Notes: a model not told the origin generated them from the letters alone. A stretch of DNA of 64,000 nt from CAZSDU01 sp963662525 (GCA_963662525.1 OY759717.1:124001-188000), one strand, 5' to 3'; positions 17,433-26,571 are shown, counted from the first letter of the stretch. Numbers and translations: made by a program.

Positions 17433-17690
17433 ATGGAAGAGTTAATAAACAAACTGAAGAAAGAAGTCATTGAACAATTAAATCTGGAAGACATTTCCGT
17501 GGATGATATCAATCCTGATTCTCCGCTGTTTGGCGAAGGATTAGGCCTCGACAGCATCGATGCACTTGAACTCATTGTTTTACTTGAGAAAAATTACGGC
17601 TTAAAGATCGAAGACCCCAAAGACGGTAAAAAAATATTCCATTCCATCCGGACCATGGCAGAATATATTACTGAGCACCAAAAGAAATAA
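17433..17690 (+). CDS. Acyl carrier protein (second of three)
   Basis: An 85-residue ACP with phosphopantetheine Ser41 in GLGLDSIDALEL and the following IVLLEKNYGLKIED. It sits between the short KS-like gene and the KS/CLF pairs, the order seen for the ApeE/ApeF carrier proteins. It probably carries the growing polyene chain. Only three bases separate it from the KS start at 17694. Confidence 0.92.
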   Translation: MEELINKLKKEVIEQLNLEDISVDDINPDSPLFGEGLGLDSIDALELIVLLEKNYGLKIEDPKDGKKIFHSIRTMAEYITEHQKK

Positions 17691-17693
17691 TGG

Positions 17694-18926
17694 ATGCCAT
17701 CTCGGATTTTCATTACCGGTTCCGGAATCATTTCAAGTATAGGTAAAAATCTTCAGGAAACCTTGACTAGCCTTATGGAAGGACGGTCAGGAATCGGAAG
17801 GATACGCCTGCTTGAAACTGCATTGAAGAATGAAATTCCTGTAGCGGAGGTCAAATTTGATCATAAAGAACTTTTTGAAATCGCCGGAATTCCTTTACAG
17901 GAAGGTTATTCAAGAAACGCCCTCTTAGGCATCATTGCAGGTACTGAGGCATTCCATCATGCCCGCCTTGAGTTATTCAAAAATTTGAAAACCGGCCTTA
18001 TCTCCGCTACTACGGTCGGAGGAATGGATCGTTGCGAATTGTACTACCATGATTTTCTGCATAACGATTCCCGGAATATCTATATCGATTCCTATGATTG
18101 TGCTGATAGTACGGAAAAAATTGCTGACCACCTGGGCATCAGAGACTTTATTACAACCATAAGTACAGCCTGTTCCTCGTCAGCAAATGCCATCCTGTTA
18201 GGTGCAAGAATGATTCAAACCGGAAAACTTGACCGGGTCCTTGCAGGAGGATGTGAATCACTAACCAAATTTCACCTCAACGGCTTCAATGCCCTGAAGA
18301 TCCTGGATAAAGAACCCTGCAAACCCTTTGATGAAAATCGTAACGGGATCACCCTTGGAGAAGGAGCTGCTTATGTTGTCCTGGAATCGGAAACATCAAT
18401 AAAACAATCAAAAAATGTAATCCTTGCCGAATTGGTTGGATGGGGTAACGCTTGTGAAGCATACCACCAGACTGCTTCCTCGCCAGATGGTGTAGGCGCC
18501 TTTCTGGCCATGAAAAAAGCCCTTGAGATGAGCAAACTCCGGCCTGATCAGGTTGATTATATCAATGCTCATGGCACAGGTACGGATAACAATGACCTTT
18601 CGGAAGGTAAAGCCATTGAAAAACTGTTTGCTGGAAATATTCCCAAAGTAAGTTCTACCAAGCCCTTCACCGGACATACTACAAGTGCTGCCGGATCGAC
18701 CGAAGCCATTTTATCCATGCTTTGTTTGCAGCATCAGGTAATCTGGCCAAACCTGAACTTCCGGACACCCATCAGTGAATTGAATTTTTTACCGGTTGAA
18801 AAACTTCTGACAAATGTTCCTGTCAATGCGGTAATGTCAAACTCCTTCGGCTTCGGCGGCAACGACACCTCCCTGATTTTCACCAGCTCACCAACTCACC
18901 AACTCACCAGCTCACCAACTCGCTAA
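17694..18926 (+). CDS. Ketosynthase of KS/CLF pair 1
   Basis: A 410-residue KS with active Cys160 (STACSSSANAI), His in NAHGTGTDNNDLSEG and His in KPFTGHTTSAAG. It resembles aryl-polyene KS ApeO, which works with a CLF. The last 15 residues (SPTHQLTSSPTHQLTSSPTR region) are encoded by an octanucleotide repeat, not by conserved KS sequence; the stop codon lies in the last, degenerate repeat unit. The CLF gene begins four bases later in the same frame. A fused homologue of this pair follows at 20070-22394. Confidence 0.9.
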   Translation: MPSRIFITGSGIISSIGKNLQETLTSLMEGRSGIGRIRLLETALKNEIPVAEVKFDHKELFEIAGIPLQEGYSRNALLGIIAGTEAFHHARLELFKNLKTGLISATTVGGMDRCELYYHDFLHNDSRNIYIDSYDCADSTEKIADHLGIRDFITTISTACSSSANAILLGARMIQTGKLDRVLAGGCESLTKFHLNGFNALKILDKEPCKPFDENRNGITLGEGAAYVVLESETSIKQSKNVILAELVGWGNACEAYHQTASSPDGVGAFLAMKKALEMSKLRPDQVDYINAHGTGTDNNDLSEGKAIEKLFAGNIPKVSSTKPFTGHTTSAAGSTEAILSMLCLQHQVIWPNLNFRTPISELNFLPVEKLLTNVPVNAVMSNSFGFGGNDTSLIFTSSPTHQLTSSPTR

Positions 18927-18928
18927 CT
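18881..18928. repeat. Octanucleotide tandem repeat at KS/CLF junction 1
   Basis: Six 8-base units: CACCAGCT, CACCAACT, CACCAACT, CACCAGCT, CACCAACT and the degenerate CGCTAACT. The TAA stop of the KS gene (18924-18926) is created only by the changed bases of the last unit. KS and CLF (ATG 18930) are in one frame, so this single codon keeps them apart. Confidence 0.9.
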
Positions 18929-18929
18929 C

Positions 18930-19991
18930 ATGAGCTATATTACTGGCATTGGTCTCATCTCCCCACAAAACACCCTGGTAAAAGGGGAATTCCTTCAGAA
19001 CATTGTAGAGTATAATGCCGATTTCCTGCAATGTATCGAACCCGTTTATAAAACTTATATTGATCCGATATTAAGTAGGCGGATGAGCAGGCTGATTAAA
19101 ATGGGTATCAGCTCTGCAAAAATCTGCGTGGAAGATTCAGGAGGAATTCAACCTGATGCCATTATAACCGGCACCGGCCTTGGTAGTGTTGAAGATACAG
19201 AAAAGATCCTGGGTGAAATTACAAAAGAAGAAAAATTTCTCAATCCAACTCCATTTATACAATCCACCTACAATACCATCAGTTCCCAGATCGCAATCAA
19301 CCTGAAATGCCATGGGTATAATTCCACCTATGTTCACCGGGCTTTTTCTTTTGAAAGTGGTTTGCAGGATGCTTTGATGCAATTTGAAGAGAAATCAGCT
19401 GATCATATTCTTGCAGGCGGTGTTGATGAAATGACCATGAACCATCTCCTGATCACCCGGCGGATAGGACTCTGGAAATTGAATTCGTTCAGCAATCTAC
19501 GTTTGCTTCAGGAACCAGGCCCTGGCGCCCTGGCGGGTGAAGGTGCTGCATATTTTATGCTTTCCCGGGAACAAAACAGGAATGCTTATGCCAGATTAAC
19601 TGGCGTGGAAACAATTTATCAACCGGTAGACCATGACATGCTTGATAAGCAGGTATTAGCCTTCCTGGATCAATATGACCTGAAACCGGAAAATATAGAC
19701 CTTGTGCTTACCGGAGTCAACGGAGATGTGAACTGGGATAAGGTCTATCACGCTTTTCTTAACCGCCTTTTTCCCAACCATGCCACTGCCTGGTTCAAAC
19801 ACCTCAGCGGAGAATACCATACCGCCACTGGTTTTGGATTGTACACAGCAGCCAATGTTATTCAACGTCAGATCTACCCCGAAATTCTGGCATTGAATAA
19901 GATAAAACCGGAAAAACTTAAAAATATTCTTATTTACAATCATTTCCGAAATATCAATCATTCCCTCCTGCTGGTTCAGTCAACAATCTGA
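18930..19991 (+). CDS. Chain-length factor (catalytically silent KS), pair 1
   Basis: A 353-residue ketosynthase-fold protein. At the position of the catalytic Cys it reads HRAFSFESGLQDA; the first His motif is replaced by TGVNGDVNWDK, and the second reads KHLSGEYHTATGFGL. It therefore cannot condense and fits the CLF of type II systems, such as ApeC, that heterodimerises with the preceding KS and limits chain length. It starts in the same frame as the KS, separated by one stop codon and one further codon. Confidence 0.85.
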   Translation: MSYITGIGLISPQNTLVKGEFLQNIVEYNADFLQCIEPVYKTYIDPILSRRMSRLIKMGISSAKICVEDSGGIQPDAIITGTGLGSVEDTEKILGEITKEEKFLNPTPFIQSTYNTISSQIAINLKCHGYNSTYVHRAFSFESGLQDALMQFEEKSADHILAGGVDEMTMNHLLITRRIGLWKLNSFSNLRLLQEPGPGALAGEGAAYFMLSREQNRNAYARLTGVETIYQPVDHDMLDKQVLAFLDQYDLKPENIDLVLTGVNGDVNWDKVYHAFLNRLFPNHATAWFKHLSGEYHTATGFGLYTAANVIQRQIYPEILALNKIKPEKLKNILIYNHFRNINHSLLLVQSTI

Positions 19992-20069
19992 GATTAAGCA
20001 AATTGCAAGTTCATTTTCCCATTTGATTTAATTCCCGTATTTTTGTCGCGGATCGTTTAATTTCTTGGG

Positions 20070-22394
20070 ATGTCAAAAAGAATTTATATTACCGGTTTCG
20101 GGATCATCTGTGCCATTGGAAATAATACGGAAGAAACCTTGCAGTTTTTACTGTCTGAAAAATCAGGGATAGGGGAAATTACCTTATTTGATACTATTCA
20201 TAGAGGAAAACTTCCCATGGCGGAAGTTAAAAAAACAAATCATGAACTGTGCGACTTTCTCTCGCTTGGTAGAAATGAAAATTTCACAAGAACTGCATTG
20301 CTGGGGATGGTCGCAGCCAGTGAAGCGATGAAATCGGCAGGGATCAGTGATCCGGATATATATCCTACCGGGCTGATATCAGCTACGACCGTTGGAGGAA
20401 TGGACCGCAGTGAGAATTTTTTTGAACAATTTCTGGAGCATAACCAAAAAGGCCGCCTTAGAGAAATCGTCAATCACGATTGCGGCGATTCAACGGAAAG
20501 AATAGCTGATTTTCTGGGAGTCTCCGCGCTGGTTACCACCATCAGTACCGCATGTAGTTCATCGGCCAATGCCATGATGCTTGGAGCTGACCTGATCAAG
20601 GCTGGCAAGCTTGACCGCGTGATTGTTGGAGGTACAGATTCTGTTACCCGGTTTACCCTAAATGGATTCAATACCTTGATGATTCTTGATAAAGGAGGCT
20701 GCCGGCCATTTGATGAAAACCGGGCAGGGCTGACCATTGGAGAAGGGGCAGCCTATATCGTTCTTGAATCGGAAAAAACAGCAAAATCGCCTGGAAAAAA
20801 GATACTGGGAGAACTGATCGGTTATGGCAATGCCAATGATGCCTATCACCAGACAGCCTCTTCTCCCGAAGGGACCGGCGCCACATTGGCCATGCAGAAA
20901 GCCCTGGCCATGAGCGGACTAAAACCAGAACAGGTCGATTATATTAATGTTCATGGAACCGGTACTCAAAACAATGATCTATCAGAAGGTGTGGCCATAG
21001 AAAAGGTCTTTGGATCAAATGTACCTCCCTTCAGTTCAACCAAAGCCTATACCGGTCATACCCTGGGTGCCGCAGGAGCCATTGAGGCTGTGATTTCAAT
21101 TCTCTCCATACAAAATGACTGCATTTTCCCCAACCTGAACTGGTCAGCACCAATGAAGGAGCTGCATATTTCCCCGGTGATTTCTCTGCAAAGCAATCTT
21201 GAGGTCAATACTGTGCTTTCCAATTCCTTTGGGTTCGGCGGTAATAATTCGACGATCATCCTATCCAAATGCACCAATGCAACAATGCAACAATGCAACA
21301 ATGCAACAATGCACAATGGAGCTATGGCAGTTCCTGTCTTTATTAACGGTCTAGGACTGATCTCACCACAGAAAACAATTGATAATACTCATTTTCTGGA
21401 AGAAATTGTAAATGTCGAATCGAGGCTTATCAAATGCCAGGAACCTGTTTATAAAGAATATGTAAGTGGCGATATGGTAAGGCGTATGAGCCGGCTGATT
21501 AAAATGGGCGTAGCATCTTCAAAAATTTGCCTTCAGGATGCAGGATGTATAATTCCGGATGCCATTATAACCGGTACCGGCCTGGGATGTATTGAAGATA
21601 CTGAGAAGTTCCTCACTAACATGATCCGGAATAAGGAAGAATTGCTTACCCCTACTTCATTTATACAGTCGACACACAATACCGTAAGTGCACAAATAGC
21701 TTTGCTGCTCAAATGCCATAACTATAATTTCACCTATTGCCACAGGGGGTTTTCGTTTGAGACCGCATTGCTTGATGCGATCACTAAAATTAAGCCCGGT
21801 GAAGCAACTGATATTCTGGTTGGCGGGATGGATGAACTAACTGAGAATTCTTTCCGGATCACATACAGGATGGGACATTGGAAACGTAAACCTGTTAATT
21901 CAAATGAACTTTTCAAACACCAGACCCCCGGAAGCCTGGCAGGTGAAGGATCTGCATTTTTTCTTCTTAGCTCAAAAAAAACAGAGAATTCATATGCTGT
22001 TCTTGACGGGATCAATATGCTTTACAAACCTATCAACAAAGATTCTATTATGAACAACCTGTCAGCGTTTTTATCAGCCCATGATTTAAATTTTCATGAT
22101 ATTGATCTATGGATTACAGGGAATAATGGTGACCCCAAAGGAGATGAACCCTATCATCACCTTATCGGTACGTTACCGCTAAAAACGAATGTGGCTGCCT
22201 TCAAGCATCTCTGCGGAGAATACCATACTGCAGGAGGGTTCGGACTCTGGCTTGCATCCATGATCTTAAAAAATGGAAGAGTTCCTGAGGTGGTAAAACT
22301 ACAGGGAGATTATCGGATGCCAATTCAAAAGGTACTGTTATATAACCATTACCGTAATCTTGAACATACATTCACGTTACTAAGCCGAGGTTAA
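20070..22394 (+). CDS. Fused ketosynthase-chain-length factor (pair 2)
   Basis: A 774-residue fusion. Residues 1 to about 398 are a KS with Cys162 (STACSSSANAM), HGTGTQNNDLSEG and TGHTLGAAG; residues about 418-774 are a CLF with HRGFSFETALLDA and KHLCGEYHTAGGFGL in place of catalytic motifs. Each half is a paralogue of the two separate proteins of pair 1 (KS: GLISATTVGGMDR, DSTERIADFLG; CLF: MSRLIKMG, DAIITGTGLG). The linker (about 400-417, Asn/Cys/Gln/Thr/Met-rich) is encoded by an octanucleotide repeat. The CLF half could also be translated separately from ATG 21324. This pair probably makes a second chain or later extensions. Confidence 0.88.
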   Translation: MSKRIYITGFGIICAIGNNTEETLQFLLSEKSGIGEITLFDTIHRGKLPMAEVKKTNHELCDFLSLGRNENFTRTALLGMVAASEAMKSAGISDPDIYPTGLISATTVGGMDRSENFFEQFLEHNQKGRLREIVNHDCGDSTERIADFLGVSALVTTISTACSSSANAMMLGADLIKAGKLDRVIVGGTDSVTRFTLNGFNTLMILDKGGCRPFDENRAGLTIGEGAAYIVLESEKTAKSPGKKILGELIGYGNANDAYHQTASSPEGTGATLAMQKALAMSGLKPEQVDYINVHGTGTQNNDLSEGVAIEKVFGSNVPPFSSTKAYTGHTLGAAGAIEAVISILSIQNDCIFPNLNWSAPMKELHISPVISLQSNLEVNTVLSNSFGFGGNNSTIILSKCTNATMQQCNNATMHNGAMAVPVFINGLGLISPQKTIDNTHFLEEIVNVESRLIKCQEPVYKEYVSGDMVRRMSRLIKMGVASSKICLQDAGCIIPDAIITGTGLGCIEDTEKFLTNMIRNKEELLTPTSFIQSTHNTVSAQIALLLKCHNYNFTYCHRGFSFETALLDAITKIKPGEATDILVGGMDELTENSFRITYRMGHWKRKPVNSNELFKHQTPGSLAGEGSAFFLLSSKKTENSYAVLDGINMLYKPINKDSIMNNLSAFLSAHDLNFHDIDLWITGNNGDPKGDEPYHHLIGTLPLKTNVAAFKHLCGEYHTAGGFGLWLASMILKNGRVPEVVKLQGDYRMPIQKVLLYNHYRNLEHTFTLLSRG
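21269..21308. repeat. Octanucleotide tandem repeat in the KS-CLF linker
   Basis: Five 8-base units in register: ATGCACCA then four perfect ATGCAACA, followed by a partial unit. The frame is open across it only with the present copy number modulo three. With one unit fewer the KS frame meets TAA at 21344; with one more it meets TAG at 21352 (present coordinates). An ATG at 21324 remains for a free CLF. Confidence 0.92.
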
Positions 22395-22397
22395 AGG

Positions 22398-23207
22398 ATG
22401 AATTTCCGCAATACGACACTGCTGTTTTTCATTCTTTTGCTGGTATTAAACCTGGTGAAGCTTTTTACTTGCCCCTGCGAATTCCTGTTCACCGGTTTCT
22501 TTTGCCAGTATCCTGAATTTTTTTATATTCCACTCCTCTGCCTGTACCTGATAATCCCGATCGTACTTTCCTTTCGTCCCTGTTCTCAATTTCATTTTAA
22601 ACCGGTTATCTGCCGGGGGGAAACGAAACTGAAAGAGATTTCTATCACTTTTGATGACGGGCCGGATCCTGTTTTTAGTCCTCTTATTCTCGATATTCTT
22701 CATCAAAAGAATATCAAAGCAACCTTTTTTCTCATCGGCCAACATATTACCGGCAATGAGGGTATCGTTAAAGCCATGGATGAAGCTGGGCATATCCTTG
22801 GGAATCATTCCTACTCCCATTCAAACTTCTGGGATTTCTGGCCCCCCTTCAGAATATACAGGGATCTGATAAAAAATGAATCCATCATCAGGGATATCAC
22901 TGGAAAAAAAATGAATTTTTTCAGGCCTCCTTATGGCGTTATCAATCCAATGGTAAGCAGTGCTCTCCGGAGGACAACCTTCCAGGTTATTGCCTGGAGT
23001 AACTGGTCAGGAGATACGATAACCCGTAACCCTGAGGTTCTGATCAAGAAAGTGACCGGCAATCTGAAGCCAGGCGATATCATTTTACTACATGATAACC
23101 AGGAAATAACAACAGTAATCCTTGAAAAATTGATCGAGGAAATATGCAGCAATGGATTCAGGGTAATCCCCCTGGACCAATTAATTAATAAAGAGAAGTA
23201 TGCATAA
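22398..23207 (+). CDS. Polysaccharide deacetylase (NodB domain), membrane anchored
   Basis: A 269-residue protein with two hydrophobic N-terminal helices (about 7-60) and a NodB domain: metal-binding TFDDGPDP, NHSYSH, catalytic-site RPPYG, and the C-terminal LKPGDIILLHD. Family members are zinc-dependent N-deacetylases of chitin, peptidoglycan or polysaccharides. Flexirubin-type clusters often contain one; its substrate there is unknown. It might deacetylate a glycolipid acceptor (inference). It overlaps the LolA-like gene by eight bases. Confidence 0.85.
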   Translation: MNFRNTTLLFFILLLVLNLVKLFTCPCEFLFTGFFCQYPEFFYIPLLCLYLIIPIVLSFRPCSQFHFKPVICRGETKLKEISITFDDGPDPVFSPLILDILHQKNIKATFFLIGQHITGNEGIVKAMDEAGHILGNHSYSHSNFWDFWPPFRIYRDLIKNESIIRDITGKKMNFFRPPYGVINPMVSSALRRTTFQVIAWSNWSGDTITRNPEVLIKKVTGNLKPGDIILLHDNQEITTVILEKLIEEICSNGFRVIPLDQLINKEKYA

Positions 23208-23832
23208 AATAATCCTTCTGTTTGTATTGTTTTTTTCACAGCTTGCCATGGCTCAGCAGAAACAAATGGCCTCTGCTCAAGTTCAGGAAGTCAAACAGAA
23301 AGTTCAGGAAACGGCCCAAAAAACTCGGACCATTGAAAGTGATTTTGTTCAGGTCAAGGAAATGAGCGTCATGGCTGAAAAGATCACTTCAAAGGGAAAA
23401 TTCTACCTTAAAAAAGAAAAATTACTGCGTTGGGAATATGTGACCCCTTTCCCCTACCTTATTATTATCAACAATGATCAGCTTCTGGTCAGAGACGAAG
23501 ATAAGGAGAACAGGATCAATCTTCAATCCAATAAAGTATTTCGTGAAGTAAATAACATCATCATGGGTGCTTTGCAGGGAACACTGCTCAACGATACTAA
23601 AAACTATTCGTCTGTCATCTTGGATAGCCAGGGCTTTTTTCTTTGCAAGCTGACTCCAATCAACCTGAAAATAAAAGAATCCGTTGGTGAAGTCTGGCTG
23701 TATTTCAATAAAACTGATTTCACCGTCGACAAATTGGAAATGAGAGAATCTTCAGGTGATTATACACGAATCGTTTTTTCAGCAAAAAAAATCAATCAAC
23801 CCATCCCTGATGAAAAGTTTGTGCTTAAGTAG
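23200..23832 (+). CDS. LolA-like outer-membrane lipoprotein carrier protein
   Basis: A 210-residue periplasmic protein with a signal peptide (MHKIILLFVLFFSQLAMAQ). The LolA-like part has TIESDFVQVKEM, SKGKFYLKKEKLLRWEYVTP and the following beta strands to VWLYFNKTDF. LolA carries lipoproteins across the periplasm; LolA-like proteins in aryl-polyene clusters (with a MMPL exporter) are thought to help place the lipid in the outer membrane. Overlaps both neighbours. Confidence 0.85.
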   Translation: MHKIILLFVLFFSQLAMAQQKQMASAQVQEVKQKVQETAQKTRTIESDFVQVKEMSVMAEKITSKGKFYLKKEKLLRWEYVTPFPYLIIINNDQLLVRDEDKENRINLQSNKVFREVNNIIMGALQGTLLNDTKNYSSVILDSQGFFLCKLTPINLKIKESVGEVWLYFNKTDFTVDKLEMRESSGDYTRIVFSAKKINQPIPDEKFVLK

Positions 23833-24295
23833 TCTCATATTCCTGTTGATTTTCCTTCATTGCAGTCCGGTCAGGGACATAAGTACCCCTTGGAAATCGC
23901 CATTTTACGGTTCATTCGAAAAGGCCCTATTCAAAACTACACTGGACATCAGAAAAAACCATCTGAGTGGTTATACCATGATCAAAAAAACAGAAGATTC
24001 AACCTATCACATTATTTTTTCTAATGAGATGGGGATGACGATATTTGATTTCGAAATAAACCCGGGAAATTTCAAAGTTAATTATCTTTTTGAACCCATG
24101 AATAAAAAAGTTTTAATCAGGATCTTTGAAAGGGATTTCAGCCACCTTATTTTTGGGAAAATAATGCCGGGACAAAATTTCATAAATAAAACTGTTGTTT
24201 TTACGGAAAGCGGCAGCGGCTCATGGCCAAAAAAAATCATACTGACCAACCCGGGAATCAAACTGGAAATACAGTTACGGCATATGAATCTCTAG
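23810..24295 (+). CDS. Small lipoprotein of the cluster
   Basis: A 161-residue predicted lipoprotein; start chosen at ATG 23810 because the following SLIFLLIFLHC is a clear lipoprotein signal with Cys18. A longer frame from 23756 lacks that layout. The mature part is beta-rich (YTMIKKTEDSTYHIIFSNEMGMTIFDFE) and I recognise no named domain. It overlaps the LolA-like gene by 23 bases; a cluster-encoded lipoprotein next to LolA and upstream of a MMPL exporter suggests a part in envelope delivery of the product. Confidence 0.75.
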   Translation: MKSLCLSSLIFLLIFLHCSPVRDISTPWKSPFYGSFEKALFKTTLDIRKNHLSGYTMIKKTEDSTYHIIFSNEMGMTIFDFEINPGNFKVNYLFEPMNKKVLIRIFERDFSHLIFGKIMPGQNFINKTVVFTESGSGSWPKKIILTNPGIKLEIQLRHMNL

Positions 24296-24352
24296 GCCTG
24301 TTTCCGTTCTTTGCTTATCATTTTTCGTATTTTTACATTTTAATTTCGTGTC

Positions 24353-24748
24353 ATGCTACAAAAAACCTTTTATAAGCTGCTCAAGGTCGATGAGATATCG
24401 GATAACCCGGGAATCGTCCGGAAATTTCACACCCAGGTGGAACTTATGCCTTCACACCCAATTTTCGCCGGTCATTTTCCTGGCAACCCCATTGTCCCCG
24501 GAGTTTGTCAGGTTGAAATGATCAGGGAAATCGTAATGGAAATTCTTGAAAAACCCCTTTTCCTGGGCAAATCAGATAACATCAAATTTCTTTCTATGAT
24601 CAATCCACTATCCCAGCCGGTACTGGATATCGATCTGGATCTGAAAACCAGCACGGGAAATGAAACAGATGTGACCGCCCTGATCAAATCGGAACAGTCT
24701 GTATTTCTTAAATTCAAAGGAACACTTCATGCTGAAACCAATTCATGA
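24353..24748 (+). CDS. 3-hydroxyacyl-ACP dehydratase, FabZ-like
   Basis: A 131-residue hot-dog protein with the canonical FabZ motif GHFPGNPIVPGVCQVEMI, including the catalytic His and the acidic residue of the following helix. It therefore differs from the ApeP-like dehydratase at 9791, which lacks HFPG. It would dehydrate 3-hydroxyacyl-ACP. A 57-base gap precedes it with a promoter-like TATTTTTA at about 24328, so a new transcript may begin here. It overlaps the following thioesterase gene by four bases. Confidence 0.85.
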   Translation: MLQKTFYKLLKVDEISDNPGIVRKFHTQVELMPSHPIFAGHFPGNPIVPGVCQVEMIREIVMEILEKPLFLGKSDNIKFLSMINPLSQPVLDIDLDLKTSTGNETDVTALIKSEQSVFLKFKGTLHAETNS

Positions 24749-25134
24749 AACCACATACTACCAGTTTGAAAGTAAGGGGATATGAACTGGATTCATATCA
24801 GCATGTCAATAATGCAGTATACCTGAATTACCTTGAACAGGCTCGCTGGGAATTTTTCCAGGAAATGAATTTACTCGAAATGATCAATAGAAACAGGCTT
24901 TTTCTTGTCGTAATAGAGATCAATATCCGTTATCAGCGGGAATTGAAACTACTGGATGAGATCGAAGTTAAAACTACCATTAAAAACAGTTCCCCTTATC
25001 TTATATTTTCGCAGAAGATTTATCATAAAAGCACAAAACAGGCTGTTGCCAGGGCAAACGTGAAGACAATATTTGTTGATGAGCAAAGGCTTCCTCAGGA
25101 CATACCTGCTGAGATCGAAATGAATATTAAGTGA
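24745..25134 (+). CDS. Hot-dog acyl-CoA/ACP thioesterase (4HBT)
   Basis: A 129-residue 4HBT-family thioesterase with the signature ELDSYQHVNNAVYLNYLEQARW, in which the Asp acts in hydrolysis. It is a second, different thioesterase of the cluster (the other is at 15203). Operon order dehydratase-thioesterase-crotonase-crotonase suggests it acts on the same set of acyl intermediates. Confidence 0.85.
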   Translation: MKPHTTSLKVRGYELDSYQHVNNAVYLNYLEQARWEFFQEMNLLEMINRNRLFLVVIEINIRYQRELKLLDEIEVKTTIKNSSPYLIFSQKIYHKSTKQAVARANVKTIFVDEQRLPQDIPAEIEMNIK

Positions 25135-25141
25135 CTTATTC

Positions 25142-25891
25142 ATGGAAAAGATTGATAAAATTAGTTGGGAAATTAAAAATGATATCGGAATCATCACCCT
25201 GGATAACCCTCCTGAAAATTACCTTTTCAGGCCTGATTTCGTACCCCTGGAAATATTACATAAATGGACTTCCTATGATTATCTGAAAGGGATTATGATT
25301 ACCGGCGCCGGGAAACATTTTTCAGGAGGCGGAAAACTGGAGAATCTGTTTGACATGATCCGTTCCATGGAAAATGTATCTGAAAAGCTGGAACAGGGTA
25401 AAGCCGTTCTCAGCCACCTCGAAAATCTCGATATTCCTGTACTTGCTGCTATCCAGGGGATTTGCTTCGGTGGTGGTCTGGAAATTGCCCTCGCCTGTCA
25501 TATCAGGGTGTGTACGGAAAATGCCCTGTTTGCCTTCCCGGAGGTTAACAATCAGATCATGCCCGGCCTCGGAGGTACTTTACGCATGCATGAACAGGCC
25601 GGCTTCCCGGCATCCCTTAAGATGATTCTCAGCGGGGATATGATCAACGCTGAAGATGCACTGGAAATGAAGATCGTCGACTATATAGTAAGTAAGCAGA
25701 AACTCTTTGACTATTCTTTTAACTTCCTGATGAAAATGACGCACGACCGGCCATTAAAGGTAATTCACGCTGTGATGAAAGCATTAAAAAACGGAAAAAA
25801 CCTGAATTCAGCCGATGCCCTGAAAGAAGAAACACGCTTATTTTGTGAACTTGCAATGGACGAAGCCCACCGCAGAAACATGGCTGAATGA
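25142..25891 (+). CDS. Enoyl-CoA hydratase/isomerase (crotonase) 1
   Basis: A 249-residue crotonase. The oxyanion-hole segments are AGKHFSGGG and GICFGGGLEIALACHI; both catalytic glutamates of hydratases are kept (Glu114 in GGLEIA, Glu134 in AFPEVNNQIMPGLGG). It can thus hydrate or dehydrate or isomerise a thioester. Crotonases are not part of standard aryl-polyene sets; together with the next two genes and the dehydrogenase at 29250 they form a beta-oxidation-like or double-bond-shifting module. It overlaps the next crotonase by four bases. Confidence 0.85.
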   Translation: MEKIDKISWEIKNDIGIITLDNPPENYLFRPDFVPLEILHKWTSYDYLKGIMITGAGKHFSGGGKLENLFDMIRSMENVSEKLEQGKAVLSHLENLDIPVLAAIQGICFGGGLEIALACHIRVCTENALFAFPEVNNQIMPGLGGTLRMHEQAGFPASLKMILSGDMINAEDALEMKIVDYIVSKQKLFDYSFNFLMKMTHDRPLKVIHAVMKALKNGKNLNSADALKEETRLFCELAMDEAHRRNMAE

Positions 25892-26571
25892 CGACTGCTA
25901 CGATTCAATATACAGTGGATAATAAAATCGGGCATATTATACTGAATCAGCCTCCTTCGAATAAAATGTCACTTGAATTCTTCCTTGAATTCAATGATAT
26001 AATCGAAAAGATAAGTCGTACCGGGAGTATCCGTGCTCTGGTCATCAGCGGAAAAGGAAGACATTATTCTTCAGGTGCTGACCTCCCTTTGCTTCTTCAG
26101 GAAATACATTCCAGATCGGAAGTCGATCAGCAGGGAAAAATTATCAGTGCACCCGATTTTCTTGCTGAGAATGATAATGCATTTATGACCCTTGACCAGC
26201 TTCGTATCCCGGTTATCTCTGCCATCCGGGGTGTCTGCCTGGGTTCTGCCCTGGAACTTGCCCTTTTCTGCCACTTCAGGTTTTGCGGAGAAGATGCTGT
26301 ATTTGGTTTGCCTGAAGCCTCCTTCAATCTCATTCCCGGCCTGGGTGGTGTCAGTAAAGTCGCATCCCTGGCAGGGAAAGCCAATGCCATAGAACTCGTA
26401 TTAAGGGGAAAAACTTTTACTGCAGTTGATGCATACCGGCTGAATCTGATCGACAGGATTCTTCCAAAAAGAGAAGTACTTCAACGGTCTATGGAGTTTG
26501 CCAGCAGTATCTCCAGTGATTATTTCAAAGAGAAAAAAAAGTTGTACCTCAGGAATTATTTTAACTTATGA
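25888..26571 (+). CDS. Enoyl-CoA hydratase/isomerase (crotonase) 2
   Basis: A 227-residue crotonase, shorter than usual at its C-terminus. Oxyanion segments GKGRHYSSGADLPLL and GVCLGSALELALFCHF; glutamates Glu123 and Glu143 (LPEASFNLIPGLGG) are both present. The DLPLL-IHSRSE loop is like that of isomerase or ring-opening types. Being encoded as an overlapping pair with crotonase 1, the two may form a mixed oligomer or perform successive steps. It overlaps the FabH/DarB-like gene (ATGA). Confidence 0.83.
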   Translation: MTTATIQYTVDNKIGHIILNQPPSNKMSLEFFLEFNDIIEKISRTGSIRALVISGKGRHYSSGADLPLLLQEIHSRSEVDQQGKIISAPDFLAENDNAFMTLDQLRIPVISAIRGVCLGSALELALFCHFRFCGEDAVFGLPEASFNLIPGLGGVSKVASLAGKANAIELVLRGKTFTAVDAYRLNLIDRILPKREVLQRSMEFASSISSDYFKEKKKLYLRNYFNL

